From Diadema setosum (taxonomy: Eukaryota; Echinodermata; Echinoidea; Diadematoida; Diadematidae), in NCBI GenBank assembly GCA_033980235.1, contig CM067077.1:2043501-2107500 (forward strand): a stretch of 64,000 bases of DNA, written 5' to 3'. Of this stretch, positions 43,401-50,026 are shown piece after piece. A program made the position numbers and the translations under genes. The notes below the pieces were generated by a model. That model saw only the letters and a list, made by a program, of their open reading frames with translations. It ran no database searches and was not told where the DNA came from. How positions within the stretch are numbered: position 1 is the first letter of the stretch; every line of letters starts with the position of its first letter.

Positions 43401-45412
43401 AAGAAAAGAAAATCACAGACTGTGGAATTACTTTCTGAGTAGACGGTCTCCTTGTGAGTTACAGAAATGTCTGAAGCCTTCGTAGCTGGAGTAGAAGTCA
43501 TAGTCATCACCTCCAGCAGGTAGTTCATTGGCTGCTCTCGTAGCCAGCATCAACTTACCCAACGCTTTCTGCCAGAGATGAGGATCACGAAAGTAAAGTA
43601 AGGTAAAATTTGAAAGCAGAAAGAATATGACATTCCAACCTGGTGATGAAATCGAAATGCAGTGCTCAATAGTTTCAACAGAATGTCACACAAAGAATAT
43701 ATTTGTGACCCGCTACAACAAAAAGGTCCTAAAGTCGCGCACGGTCGAAGCCGTGAAAATCGAGTTTGAAGTCAGAGCATTAAAATTGTTCAAAACTTAC
43801 GATTTTCTGATTTTGATATATTATTGGAGTGTAACATGTCTTCTATCATCTGTCGAAATTTTGAAGCAAAATAATCAAAGGAAAGACCAAAAAATAGCGT
43901 TTTTCTGAGCCATGTTTTTTGGCATTTCAACGAAGCAGAAACTGTTTCGAATTTTGGGATTGAGCGCCACAGATAGGTTCCGCCCCTAACAACAACCAGA
44001 GTGATCTCATTGGTCAGTTTGCTGCTTGCTGCTAACCGAAGCGTGAAGCTCACACACTGCCCAGTCGACTGGTGCCTGCGGGCGGGGTGCGCTATGCTCA
44101 GCCGCTTCTCACATCCTCGTCACTGATTGGTTGGTGAGGAGACCGCCGACGCTGATGTGCTTGAATGAACTCTTCGGGGGTTGCTAGGGCTTACTTTCTA
44201 TTGTCCAGAGGTGAAAACTGATTTGCGTGTCCCTTGATCGCGATTGCGTCGAAAGGAAGACTTTTAGGGCGCTTTTCTCGAAACAGTGATTTTCCAGACG
44301 TCTCGACATGCTCTCTTTTAAACATTGATATCTCCGCAGCCGATTAATTTTATGAAATGTGTTATATATCAATTTAAAGCAGAAAGATTAGGGGATTATA
44401 TCATACAATTTTCAAATAATCGACCTCGCCCGACTTTAGTAGGATCATTTTGTTGTAGCGGGTCACATTTGTACTAATAGCCATAGGTGGCATTGCAGAA
44501 AAACTGATAAAACATAATGTGAGAATACATTGTACAATTCTAAAATCATGTATTGATGTAATCCAAACTATCAATTGGACTTTGGATTAATTTTGAGTAT
44601 GAGGTCAATTAAAGCTCAAAATAGTCAAATCTGTGTGCAGTCACAAGCAAACCCCTTGTCATGATCTGTGGACTGCCCCATTGCTATTAAACTCTGCGAC
44701 TGCAGCTCAGACAGATCTTTTGGTTTAAAAAATAATAATAATCCAAATATGATCTGTAATGTTAGTGATTAAGAGAAAATAGATCAAACAAGTTTTGTTA
44801 GATTGAATGATAACGATATGGGCCACCATGATATGCCTACAAAATATCAAACCCTTTTTGTGGATCAATCAAGTTGGGGTTAGAAATTAGGTGATTTAGA
44901 TATCCCCTAAGCAAGATGAAAGCCAGCACAATTCATTGACGTTGATGTCAACTTGATCAATGTTGACAAATTTACTTCTGTCCTGAATCTGCGAGCACAG
45001 TTCATTGCTATCAACTTGATTTGATCGCTGCGCTGATGACAAATTTACTTCTGACTTTCAGTTTTTGAATGTTTTTGTGACTCTAACTGTATAGTAACAG
45101 TTATATGTAAATTGTATTTTTGTTTGTCATCAAGTTTGTAACTGTTTACCAAGTTATGACTTATACATTTAATTATGTTCTAGATACTTCATCACTCATC
45201 GATCTGACATCAGTCATTGCCACCATGTCAGCAGATTAGATCTCGAATCGCTAGACAAATCTAGACTAGCTTACCTTCGCAAAGTCGTCGACAGTAGAAA
45301 AGCCAGGAAACACCTCCTCCCTTGACCCTCCGGCTCCACCCTCGACATCACTACGGCCATTCCCCGTGGCCGCCGTGCTGGCGCTGGCCGTTTCTGAAGG
45401 CAGTGAAGCCAT
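10234..45412 (-). CDS. EXOSC10: EXOSC10/Rrp6 exosome 3'-5' exoribonuclease, 15 exons, C-terminus not in window
   Basis: Joined exons (minus strand, 5' to 3'): 45275-45412, 43432-43568, 38503-38626, 37171-37272, 33841-34003, 32895-32967, 31996-32182, 28772-28915, 27969-28159, 26858-27014, 25900-25980, 20360-20478, 17670-17781, 16157-16295, 10234-10430. Every join keeps frame and has GT donor and AG acceptor, giving 688 residues. Known role of the family: the nuclear exosome's distributive exonuclease, trimming rRNA, snRNA and snoRNA precursors and degrading aberrant RNA. Seen: a PMC2NT-like N-terminus (about 47-133), the DEDD-Y exonuclease (about 270-450) with D306 and E308 (FAVDLE), D364 ([10 protein letters not shown]), Y429 and D433 ([10 protein letters not shown]), and HRDC (about 500-570). 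All five catalytic residues are kept, so this looks functional. Roughly 200 residues expected at the C-terminus were not found below 10234. The start is the first ATG, followed by a short acidic leader ending in a conserved PGF motif. Confidence 0.93.
10498..10877. mobile_element. 380-bp TTAA foldback element (complete)
   Basis: TTAA at 10494-10497 and 10878-10881. Ends AGGGACGGTACAGT and ACTGTACGATCCCT. The two halves fold back around GTGGGTCCCAC near 10688, with paired arms such as CAAAAACAAAGTAAAAC and AAATGGCTGAGATATCC. The AGGG terminus with TTAA target fits the Kolobok type. It lies in EXOSC10 intron 14. Confidence 0.8.
11604..11744 (-). mobile_element. tRNA-derived SINE, copy 1
   Basis: About 141 bp nearly identical to copies at 24200, 29987 and 39485. 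On the minus strand it has a pol III A box TGGTATAGCGG (11685-11695) and a B-box-like ACTTCAATCC (11634-11643) spaced as in a tRNA. Lies in EXOSC10 intron 14, in the same orientation as the gene. Confidence 0.7.
12792..13556. mobile_element. piggyBac-like 765-bp inverted-repeat element, left of a pair
   Basis: TTAA at 12788-12791 and 13557-13560. Ends CCCTATTTTAACTGGG and CCCAGTTAAAATAGGG are perfect inverse copies. CCCT termini with TTAA targets fit piggyBac-type ends. Inside are G/C homopolymers and an AT-rich core (AACAATAGAAAACAAAAGG) shared with the elements at 13561 and 18604. No transposase. Confidence 0.8.
13561..14329. mobile_element. piggyBac-like 769-bp inverted-repeat element, right of a pair
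   Basis: Shares the TTAA at 13557-13560 with its left neighbour and has its own TTAA at 14330-14333. Ends CCCTAAAAAGACTGGG and CCCAGTCTTTTTAGGG. Its core is the inverse of the neighbour's core. Contains GGCCGAGATC-type GC blocks and poly-C runs. Confidence 0.82.
14452..14839. mobile_element. TTAA foldback element, close relative of 39872 copy
   Basis: Matches 39872-40258 along its length (GAGGTGGGGATTCATGTTTTG, CCACGGCTTTTATTAGGATC). The right end CACACCCT is followed by TTAA (14840-14843). The left end is eroded. Probably an older insertion. Confidence 0.72.
15268..15598 (+). mobile_element. Truncated left half of the 18604-type piggyBac-like element
   Basis: CCTAAAAGGGGATGGGAGTC followed by GAGGCTTCTTGACTTT and AAGTCTCGCGCAA matches 18604-18930 in order and spacing. 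The G/C runs are shortened and the right half is absent. Confidence 0.7.
16157..16295 (-). CDS. EXOSC10: EXOSC10 coding exon 14 (residues 577-622)
   Basis: Low-complexity post-HRDC linker ([18 protein letters not shown]). Conserved only loosely. Supported by splice signals (tccag, gtagat), phase and position. Confidence 0.85.
16317..16700 (+). repeat. Diverged tandem duplication, two units of about 180-220 bp
   Basis: The words CTTTCAGATAT, TTCAGAAG, GGTATGGAGACAT and ACAGTCATATTGTAA recur in the same order at about 16330-16480 and 16550-16680. Intronic, no coding potential. Confidence 0.6.
17670..17781 (-). CDS. EXOSC10: EXOSC10 coding exon 13 (residues 539-576, HRDC)
   Basis: [20 protein letters not shown] then [10 protein letters not shown]. 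The CCNPVPPL motif is diagnostic of EXOSC10. Acceptor tgcag, donor gtgggt. Confidence 0.96.
18001..18270. mobile_element. GC-rich foldback element
   Basis: Left arm CGGTGTCTCAGCCGACCCCC (18021) pairs with right arm GGGGGTCGGCTGAGACACCG (18219). Outer bases GGCATGGGCAGCGCCAT and ATGGCTGCGCCCAGTGCCAT also pair. The loop contains three GTGCGCGA words. Non-autonomous; superfamily not assigned. Lies in EXOSC10 intron 12. Confidence 0.7.
18604..19342. mobile_element. piggyBac-like 739-bp inverted-repeat element
   Basis: TTAA at 18600-18603 and 19343-19346. Ends CCCTAAAAGGGCCGGG and CCCGGCCCCTTTAGGG pair with one extra base. The core resembles 12792 and 13561 elements. No transposase. In EXOSC10 intron 12. 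Confidence 0.8.
20360..20478 (-). CDS. EXOSC10: EXOSC10 coding exon 12 (residues 500-538, HRDC)
   Basis: [20 protein letters not shown] then S-x-GYVLP and [10 protein letters not shown], the first half of the HRDC domain that contributes to nuclease regulation in the family. Acceptor accag, donor gtaagt. Confidence 0.95.
20622..20815. mobile_element. Small palindromic element with TA-CTGTAAAAC ends
   Basis: Left ACTGTAAAACAAG and right CTCGTTTTACAGTA pair; inner arms share GCAAATT/AATTcGC and GGAGCC/GGCTCC words. A related right half sits at about 23800-23945. TA next to a CTGT end hints at a Tc1/mariner-type MITE. Downstream of EXOSC10 exon 11, in intron 11. Confidence 0.6.
21170..21394. 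mobile_element. 225-bp mariner-like palindromic MITE
   Basis: TA at 21168-21169 and 21395-21396. Ends CAGTATAAAAGCTGTTATTT and AAATAACAGCTTTTACAG pair with one 2-base gap. A TA target duplication with CAGT end fits Tc1/mariner derivatives. No coding content. Confidence 0.7.
22469..22825. mobile_element. 357-bp near-perfect foldback MITE, TTAA target
   Basis: TTAA at 22465-22468 and 22826-22829. Ends AGGGGATGGCTAGTAACC and GGTTACTAGCCATTCCCT. The whole element is an imperfect hairpin centred near 22655 (ACCAGGGACGCTAACCTGG). A second copy is at 34278. Short open frames inside mirror each other on the two strands and are not genes. Confidence 0.85.
23017..24199. other. Intron 11 stretch without a gene
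   Basis: CA-rich low-complexity DNA at 23040-23200. A fragment at about 23800-23945 is related to the palindromic element at 20622 (ends TTGTTTTACAGTA). Nothing coding recognised. Confidence 0.5.
24200..24340 (-). mobile_element. tRNA-derived SINE, copy 2 (longer homology to about 24615)
   Basis: Same 141-bp core as copy 1, with one change in the B-like box. Homology to the copy at 29987 continues past the core to about 24615 (GTGACAAATGGAGCTGAAAT, GAGTCAGATCTTTGTGA), so the ancestral unit was at least 400 bp. Intron 11 of EXOSC10. Confidence 0.7.
24733..25777. mobile_element. Element with internal tandem repeats and CTCACCTGAG ends
   Basis: Left GCGCTCACCTGAG pairs with right CTCAGGTGAGC. 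Inside are three tandem units from 24871, 25178 and 25516 (307, 338 and about 175 bp), each opening TTTTTAAAGATTCCTTAATT or close and containing CCCTGGGTGGGGCATGG and CCTAGGGATGCTACCTGCCA. Before the right end is a (CGACGGA)-type tract (about 25690-25735). The structure resembles a repeat family common in marine invertebrates; the class is not assigned. Confidence 0.65.
25900..25980 (-). CDS. EXOSC10: EXOSC10 coding exon 11 (residues 473-499)
   Basis: [20 protein letters not shown], the linker between nuclease and HRDC domains. Exactly 27 codons, acceptor tgcag, donor gtgatt. Confidence 0.9.
26858..27014 (-). CDS. EXOSC10: EXOSC10 coding exon 10 (residues 420-472, Exo III motif)
   Basis: [20 protein letters not shown] contains the Y-x3-D pair (Y429, D433) that defines the DEDD-Y class. 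The usual first Asp of the RDD triplet is Glu here, but the catalytic Asp is kept. Acceptor aacag, donor gtcagc. Confidence 0.96.
27265..27639 (+). mobile_element. Inverted-repeat element enclosing a tRNA-like SINE head, copy 1
   Basis: TGCAACTGATTGACA on the left pairs with TGTCAATCAGTTGCA on the right. Inside at 27469-27539 is a tRNA-like unit with A box TGGTCTAGTGG (27476-27486) and B box GGTTCAAACTC (27520-27530). The cloverleaf acceptor arms pair poorly, so it is a SINE remnant, not a functional tRNA. Intron 9 of EXOSC10. Confidence 0.65.
27969..28159 (-). CDS. EXOSC10: EXOSC10 coding exon 9 (residues 357-419, Exo II motif)
   Basis: [20 protein letters not shown] carries the Exo II aspartate (D364). 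The exon ends [10 protein letters not shown], a hallmark of Rrp6/RNase D proteins. Acceptor caaag, donor gtaaga. Confidence 0.97.
28224..28551 (+). mobile_element. Inverted-repeat element enclosing a tRNA-like SINE head, copy 2
   Basis: TGCAACTGATTAACAAATTG on the left pairs with CAATTTGTTAATCACTTGCA on the right. An extra palindrome around CGATGTAACGATCG lies near 28254. The tRNA-like unit has A box TGGTCTCATGG (28400-28410) and a consensus B box GGTTCGAATCC (28443-28453). Intron 8 of EXOSC10. Confidence 0.65.
28772..28915 (-). CDS. EXOSC10: EXOSC10 coding exon 8 (residues 309-356)
   Basis: [18 protein letters not shown] then a D-Y-I-V-D strand and [14 protein letters not shown]: the core of the RNase D-type fold. 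48 codons, acceptor cgtag, donor gtatgc. Confidence 0.96.
29987..30129 (-). mobile_element. tRNA-derived SINE, copy 3, interrupted downstream
   Basis: Core as in copies 1 and 2. The longer homology with copy 2 resumes after the inserted element (30842 to about 31092: AGTGACAAATTCAGCTGAAA, AATTGAGTCAGATCTGTGTG). Intron 7 of EXOSC10. Confidence 0.7.
30161..30841. mobile_element. 681-bp inverted-repeat element inserted in SINE copy 3
   Basis: AAAT at 30157-30160 and 30842-30845. Ends CGTCGCCGGTCACACGAACC and, as reverse complement, CGTCGTCGGTCACACAAACC, pairing 26 of 28 bases out to GACGAATC. An internal hairpin at about 30386-30443 repeats the same CGGTTCGGTGACCG motif. No coding content; superfamily not assigned. 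Confidence 0.78.
31514..31691. mobile_element. 178-bp hairpin element
   Basis: Left AAACAAATGATGCACAGGAT pairs with right ATCCTGTGCATCATTTGT. Inner arms GGCGTTAGTGGAG / CTCCACTAACGC and GGGTATTTACAAT / ATTGTAAATACCC pair as well. The whole is one long imperfect hairpin in EXOSC10 intron 7. Confidence 0.7.
31996..32182 (-). CDS. EXOSC10: EXOSC10 coding exon 7 (residues 246-308, Exo I motif)
   Basis: Begins [15 protein letters not shown], the conserved entry to the nuclease domain, and ends EFAVDLE. D306 and E308 are the first catalytic acidic pair. The donor gtaaac follows the E codon. Read-through past it soon reaches a stop. Confidence 0.94.
32895..32967 (-). CDS. EXOSC10: EXOSC10 coding exon 6 (residues 222-245)
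   Basis: A short charged linker exon ([20 protein letters not shown]). Conservation is weak. The call rests on splice signals (ctctag, gtgagt), correct phase on both sides and position between two certain exons. Confidence 0.8.
33438..33456 (+). repeat. G homopolymer
   Basis: An uninterrupted G-run in EXOSC10 intron 5. No paired arms or flanking repeat seen. Confidence 0.8.
33841..34003 (-). CDS. EXOSC10: EXOSC10 coding exon 5 (residues 168-221)
   Basis: Carries [20 protein letters not shown] and [20 protein letters not shown], a strongly conserved linker that wraps the exosome core in the family. Acceptor cacag, donor gtgaga, phase 1. Confidence 0.94.
34278..34638. mobile_element. 361-bp near-perfect foldback MITE, second copy
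   Basis: TTAA at 34274-34277 and 34639-34642. Ends AGGGGAAGGCTAGTAACT and AGTTACTAGCCTTCCCCT. Same hairpin as 22469-22825. Its arms agree more closely with each other than with the first copy, as expected for independent insertions. Intron 4 of EXOSC10. Confidence 0.85.
35000..35220. other. CpG-rich stretch
   Basis: Dense GCGC, CCGG and GCTAGCG words in an otherwise AT-rich intron, with short inverted pairs (GCGAGCTGGC, GCCGGCGCGCGGCCGGC). No convincing coding frame. It could be promoter-like or a GC-rich element. Confidence 0.4.
35337..35785 (+). repeat. Tandem duplication, units about 145 bp, 300 bp apart
   Basis: ACTGCGTGTCTGTACT, ACTACGGCGACTCGCCTG, CAGCCCCACCGTG, GATAAGCACGGCG or GGTAAGCACGGCGG, and CTTCCACAGT occur in the same order at about 35356-35470 and 35661-35780. 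GTGGGGC words also occur inverted. Between them is a run of CCTAACCCTAAACCCTA (about 35556). Confidence 0.65.
35985..36155. repeat. ACTAGT/CTACTA low-complexity tract
   Basis: Over about 170 bp the sequence is built almost only from CTA, TAG and ACTAGT words on both strands, so it is highly self-complementary. It looks like an imperfect trinucleotide repeat. Confidence 0.7.
36363..36642 (-). CDS. Orphan acidic exon nested in EXOSC10 intron 4
   Basis: An open minus-strand segment from ATG at about 36642: [20 protein letters not shown], then a Glu/Asp/Ser-rich tract, then [16 protein letters not shown]. It ends ETIAWEIQS with a gtatgt donor at 36362. Codon use and GC exceed the neighbours and a CpG-containing stretch lies upstream (36643-36880). 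A Y-x-F/Y-EP-x-AS phrase after an acidic leader recalls proteins annotated as P2X7-C-terminus-like in invertebrates. That match is weak. No second exon was found, so this may be a nested gene's first exon or a transposon-derived fragment. Confidence 0.4.
37171..37272 (-). CDS. EXOSC10: EXOSC10 coding exon 4 (residues 134-167)
   Basis: Begins [10 protein letters not shown] and ends VVTSWNQK, as in the family linker between PMC2NT and the exonuclease. It is exactly 34 codons, with acceptor aaag and donor gtgagc. Confidence 0.92.
38503..38626 (-). CDS. EXOSC10: EXOSC10 coding exon 3 (residues 92-133)
   Basis: Completes PMC2[21 protein letters not shown] matches the family's conserved helical segment. 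Acceptor cgtag, donor gtaaaa, and the frame continues from the split codon AA|C. Confidence 0.92.
39485..39627 (-). mobile_element. tRNA-derived SINE, copy 4
   Basis: Core identical or nearly so to copy 1 over about 140 bp. It stops sharply at GATGCAAAG, where flanking unique sequence begins. Intron 2 of EXOSC10. Confidence 0.7.
39872..40258. mobile_element. 387-bp TTAA foldback element
   Basis: TTAA at 39868-39871 and 40259-40262. Ends AGGGACTGTACAGT and CACACACCCT. The arms pair around CAGGCCACGCC near 40060 (TGAAAATTGGTTTTCAAATG with CATTTCAAAATCGATTTTCA). Same family as 10498 and 14452. Confidence 0.8.
40418..43219. mobile_element. 2.8 kb inverted-repeat element with nine GTAACTGACGTTAC motifs
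   Basis: A 19-bp perfect terminal inverted repeat, GGGCAATTCCACGGTAACT, is flanked by ACCT at 40414-40417 and 43220-43223. Exact GTAACTGACGTTAC copies start at 40431, 40608, 40804, 40818, 41029, 41043, 42647, 42682 and 42849, all in one orientation; two pairs are head-to-tail with no spacer. A decayed copy is near 42952. No copy lies between about 41060 and 42640. No transposase frame is present, so non-autonomous. GGG termini with a 4-bp target are not enough to name a superfamily. EXOSC10 intron 2. Confidence 0.85.
43432..43568 (-). CDS. EXOSC10: EXOSC10 coding exon 2 (residues 47-91, split codon 92)
   Basis: Encodes [20 protein letters not shown] then [16 protein letters not shown], the start of the PMC2NT region that in the family binds the cofactor C1D/Rrp47. 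The acceptor ggcag was chosen over an alternative AG four bases further in because it keeps the frame. The donor is gtaatt. Confidence 0.92.
43705..44466. mobile_element. 762-bp inverted-repeat element, GTGACCC type
   Basis: ATTT at 43701-43704 and 44467-44470. Ends GTGACCCGCTACAACAAAA and TTTTGTTGTAGCGGGTCAC are perfect inverse copies; similarity extends inward over CCTAAAGTCG and CGACTTTAG. No transposase. EXOSC10 intron 1, immediately upstream of exon 2. Confidence 0.82.
45275..45412 (-). CDS. EXOSC10: EXOSC10 coding exon 1 (residues 1-46)
   Basis: ATG in [10 protein letters not shown], then an Ala/Ser/Gly-rich leader ending [14 protein letters not shown], which matches the family's PGF..D.F.K signature. 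It is followed directly by a gtaagc donor at phase 0. Confidence 0.9.
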
Positions 45413-45900
45413 GATGTTGATGATTCAGATGACTGATAACTCGATTTTTTTTTTTTCAATAATAACCTGCAAAGATACCGGTAATTTACTGGGTCAACTG
45501 TCAAAATTCACATCACTGAAGGCGGTAACGAATGGGAAATGTTTCATCTGAAAGTCATTTCGCAGTACTGTACCGTACTACTCACTGAAGTCTAGACCAA
45601 GAGTTAAACGCTGTTTCAAGTGTTTGCCTTCGCTGACAACATTCGCAGTATATGGTACCACATGCACACACTACAAATTATTTACGTAAACTTGTACACG
45701 ATGATACTGTACCACTGTACATGTACGCGTGTACAACGTACGTACTGGTGACTTGGACTTTAGCTGTGTCGATCGGAGGCTGCACGTGGCGTGTTGCGTT
45801 CAGTGTTGGTAGCTGTTTCCGAATCATTTCCCTCCTAGTGGCGTTGAGGGCGCTAGAGAAGATAGTGGGCCAGTGCCGTATACGGCACTGTAGTGGGCAA
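45413..45900 (-). promoter_or_regulatory. EXOSC10 5' flank and probable promoter region
   Basis: This stretch lies directly upstream of the EXOSC10 start codon. No TATA box stands out at a convincing distance. A 9-base dT/dA run (about 45446-45455) and a perfect hairpin around AGTGCCGTATACGGCACT (about 45871-45888) are visible. The call is positional; the transcription start cannot be read from the sequence. Confidence 0.35.
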
Positions 45901-46381
45901 AACCATAAAAAACAAATCATAAAAATCATGAAAAAAACCCGCTCTGCACACCAGCTTTTCAGCGCACCGCCACTACAAAATCACGTCTTATTTACCGAAA
46001 AACCCCGGTGCAAGTAACATATCCGTCGGCTGCCGAGACGTTTCAACTTTCTTAAAATGAATAATCTGTATCCCCAACTTTGCATGCAAAGTGCAAGAAA
46101 AAGAATGAGCCTCGCATCCCACCTAACCTCTATTCTCAATAAGACCCCAAGTCCTTTTATTTGGATATTCATGTGCGCATACCACATAACATGCTTTGAC
46201 CTGGGTAGGAAACTGAAAATGTACAAAATAGGGACTTATGAATATGGCAAAATCAACATAAACGAGCAGCATGGTGAAAGGATCAATAAAAACTACATCT
46301 GTAATTTTATAAGTAAAGGGATGGGACTTACCAAATTTGCATTTTATTTTTTTTTTTCACAAAGTTTCAAGTGAAAGTGAT

Positions 46382-46646
46382 TACAATATGAAGAGTTTGT
46401 TTGCAAAAACCGATAAGTCCATTTTTGAAGATTTTGAAGTACGGTCTCTGTCATAAAGTACAAAATAATACCTTTTAAATGATATAGTGGTTACTACATA
46501 TAAAGGTATATTTTTGAAGTTATGGTCAAAAGAAGCAAAAATTTTCTTATTATTCCCTTTATTTTTCTTGACCTTTAATCGCAAATATCTCCATTTGACA
46601 GATATGGACTTATCAGTTTTTGCAAACAAACTCTTCATATGTAATA
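46382..46646. mobile_element. 265-bp palindromic MITE
   Basis: TATGAAGAGTTTGTTTGCAA at 46388 pairs with TTGCAAACAAACTCTTCATA at 46619; further in, GATAAGTCCAT pairs with ATGGACTTATC. Flanks TTACA and GTAA extend the palindrome. No coding content. Confidence 0.75.
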
Positions 46647-46699
46647 CGAAGTGTAGTTGGAGGACACATCGGTTGTAAGCAGAATTTTAATTTCATTAA

Positions 46700-47276
46700 A
46701 GGACAATGTAATTCCACCTTCATAGACATGTGGATTGAGTGCATGCAGCAATATTAGTAGAATACATCGGTGAAAGTTTGGGGAAAATCGGACATTCTGT
46801 TCAAAAGTTATGAATTTCTAAAGTATCTGCGTTGTCACTGCTGAATGAGAAGACTTCTACAGTGTTTGATGTCATATGCGTATACAACTATATAATAAGA
46901 AAATAAAAAGAGAATTTCACAAAACTTTACTTTTTTTATTAAAGTGCACATTTCTTTGACTTGTCACTGACATATGTGTAATATAATTTCCCTGTTGCCT
47001 TCTGAAAGAGAGAATTAAGTCAAGTGTTCTTTTGTTATGCGAGAAAAGTGAAAATAAAAATTATGTTGAATTTTCTTTATTCTTTCTTTATACCATTGTA
47101 CACATGTGACATCACAAGCTATAGTAGTTTTCTCATTCAACCTTGAGTGAGCAGAAACTTCAAAAATTCATAACTTTTGAAGGGATTGTCCAATTTTCCT
47201 CAAACTTTCATTGATGTGTTCTACCAATATTGGTGCATTCACTCAACCCACATGTCTATTAAGGTGAACTTGTCCT
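46700..47276. mobile_element. 577-bp TTAA inverted-repeat element
   Basis: TTAA at 46696-46699 and 47277-47280. Ends AGGACAATG and AACTTGTCCT. Arms share TAGACATGTGG / CCACATGTCTA, GTGAAAGTTTG / CAAACTTTCA and AAAAGTTATGAATTT / AAATTCATAACTTTT. Non-autonomous, Kolobok-like by target site only. Confidence 0.75.
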
Positions 47277-47664
47277 TTAAAATCGTTTTTTGACTGACAT
47301 AGTCAGCAACTAAAAACCACTCTTATCGTAACTGATCACAGCTACGTTATCACAATGATAGGCCTATTTTGTTGCAAACATTCTAATTCATTATGACGAC
47401 AGGAAAAAATATTGATGTTTTGGGTGCGAGTGAACGACTCTTTAAGGTGGTGATGCACTGTCCATGTAAGAGCTAATTTGTACAGGCGGTTTGATTAATT
47501 TCATCATTTTATTATCATTCAAAACTTGTCCACTATTTAACATGATTTTCATGAGTTGTGTGTGGTCCTATACGTTTGTCCATCACTACATTCTGTTGTT
47601 GTTTATTTCCTATCTTTCTAAGCTGAAAGCAGGGCCGGCGCAGTGTTTTCAAAAGTGTGTGGGC

Positions 47665-47812
47665 CCACTTCCGGGTTTCATGAGCTAACAAGCAAAAAAA
47701 AAAAAAAAATGGTTTTCAGCTCATCTCTCCCCGTCCACTTCCGGGTTTCTTCAGCTGACAAAAAAGGTCCTCAGTTAGTTCTCTCCCCTCCCATTTCCGG
47801 GTGTTATTAGAA
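47665..47812 (+). repeat. Short tandem repeat, CACTTCCGGGT units
   Basis: CACTTCCGGGTTTC recurs at 47665 and 47735, with a changed copy (CATTTCCGGGTG) at 47792. Spacing is about 70 and 57 bp, each unit followed by an A-run and AGCTCAT or CAGCTGAC. No gene seen between 47277 and 48630 apart from a (TG)n tract at 48323-48343. Confidence 0.6.
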
Positions 47813-49030
47813 AAAAAAAAACACCTAACCTTACCGTCGCCATACTTCAAGATTTCTATGCACCTCCCTGCTCTCAGGCTCTGGGAATGAATTGAATAAA
47901 AAAGGGGGAAAAGATAGAAGCTTATATATTGTATAGTTATCAGAAAATCAATTTTAACAATACAATCCTGTTCTCATATGGTTCTCGAAGAGACCACATC
48001 ATGAGGAAAATGAAATAAGACCCGCATTGAACACGTGATAATTATGTAGGCCTATAAGAATTAGACCCTATCTAGGCCTAAATCGTGACAACTCAATGAT
48101 TTTGGAATTTTCAAAATGAAATGCACTTATTGGATAAATTAGGTTATTAATCAGTGTACAAGATAATAGGTTTACTTGACTTCATGTATTATTCTTATCC
48201 ATACCAACTCAAGTTTAGTGTGACCCGAATAATTTATTTTTACAGTGGTGTTGTAAGTTTGCTATTTACATTTCTTTCTTTTTTTTAATCTTCGAGGGAC
48301 AGTGCTATAACACCGAGGCACGTGTGTGTGTGTGTGTGTGTGTGTACGCATCATACACAAACATTGTGACCGCGAGCTGCGGTAATTGGAGGAGAGAGAG
48401 GCCAGAAGACGCGTGGCTCTTTTGGCCTCTCTTCATGCACATGCGCACTGTGAGGAACTGCACATTCGGCACTGATAGGAAGCTCTCGTGGCTGGGACAT
48501 TACGTCAGCTCAGCTGATTTAGAGACCCAGGGTGGATCTTGCTACCATGATCGTTTTCAATTCTTACAATATGTCTATTTTGTTGATTCTTTATCATGGT
48601 CAAAAAAAGTGAGTGGTTGCTGATATAAGTGTACACACTAAAAGAAACAAAGGTTCAAATTTGCACACTATTCAAGTCCATATAGCAGCACCCTGGGGTG
48701 CACATTTGCACCTTTTATTTTGCAAGCAGATTTATTCCTATTACCTATACAAAATATGCAAATATGCAGACATACTCATCAGAGTGTAAGTTTGATCTTA
48801 CGAGTAAAACCTTGGTACTCATGGTCCAATTTTTTTATTCACAGTGTATTGATGTTTATGGTGCATGTTTGCACCCTTGGTTAACACAAAACAGTGTGTA
48901 AAAATTCGCACCCCTGCAGCTTTAAACCTGTAAGGGTGCAAATTGCTTACTGGCGTGCAAAGTTGTACCCTATGGGATGGTTAAAAAAACCTGGGGATGG
49001 GCGCACGGAGATTACTGTACTATTAATCGT

Positions 49031-50026
49031 GTTGAATGCCATCATCAGATACGGACTCTGCCCACGATCCCTCAAGGAAGGCATCATCCTCCCTTTTCGA
49101 CTTTTCATAAAGGGAAAGGTAAAGACACAATGGACCCTAAAACACTACCGAAGAATCACACTCACCTCCGTCTTTAGCAAACTCCTGGAACAATGCATAA
49201 AGCCACGCCTCGAAAGACAGCTCACACAGATCATATCGGATGAACTTCAGTTTGGATTTCGCAAGGGATTCTCCTGTCAACTTACCTCTCTCTCCCTGGA
49301 ACTCTCCATCGAAATTTACATTGCCGCAAAGAAACCTACCTTCATCGCCTTTCTTGACGCAGAAAAACCCTTCGACAAAGTGTGACATGATGGGCTTCTA
49401 GGAAAACTCAGAGCTGCCCACTTGGATGTTAGCACGTACAATATCCTCCAAGACATGTTATGATGGCAGGACAAGCAGAGTATTCTGGCAAGAGAGAACC
49501 TCACCACCCTTCCATATCACCCAGGGAGTACGACAAGGTGGAGTCCTATCGCCCTCCCTATATACCCTATTCATTGATGACCTGAGCAAAGAACTACGTA
49601 ATAGAAATCTTGGATGCACCTTACTGAACAGATACTCAGGGGTCATCATTTTGGCAGACGACGTAACATTATACTGAGCTCTTCACCCAACGAATTTCAG
49701 GAGATGCTAAATGTTACACAGACGTATGCAGACAGATGACACAAGATTGACCCTCAAAGAGTGCAATAGTGGTAACAAACGGGAAAAGATCACACAGCCA
49801 AATGCAATGGACAATGAGCGGCACTTCCATCGAACAGAAGACCTCTCATGAGCATCTCGGAATTATGAAACCTAGAACCCGGCTCGACCCAACAGAAACT
49901 ATCACTAGCTGCAAAAGGGCTCAAAACTTTTATGCCCTCTCTGGAGTCAGAGCCCACACTTTAGGTCTTATCCCCACATTTATATCAGCACACGTCTTAT
50001 GGAATACATTCTGCCACCTCCGCGTA
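49031..50026 (+). pseudogene. Non-LTR retrotransposon RT fragment, unit 1
   Basis: Frame-broken reverse transcriptase: LQFGFRKGFSCQLTSLSLEL, then FIAFLDAEKPFDKV, GVRQGGVLSPSLYTLFIDDL and ILADDVTLY. The catalytic ADD box is visible. Stops and frame changes at about 49385 and 49676 make it dead. There is no 5' ORF1 or endonuclease part, as in a 5'-truncated insertion. Clade not assigned. Confidence 0.85.

Noticed and set aside
45652..46017. 121-codon plus-strand frame upstream of EXOSC10 (bidirectional partner?)
   Set aside because: No family resemblance, and it overlaps another frame on the opposite strand.
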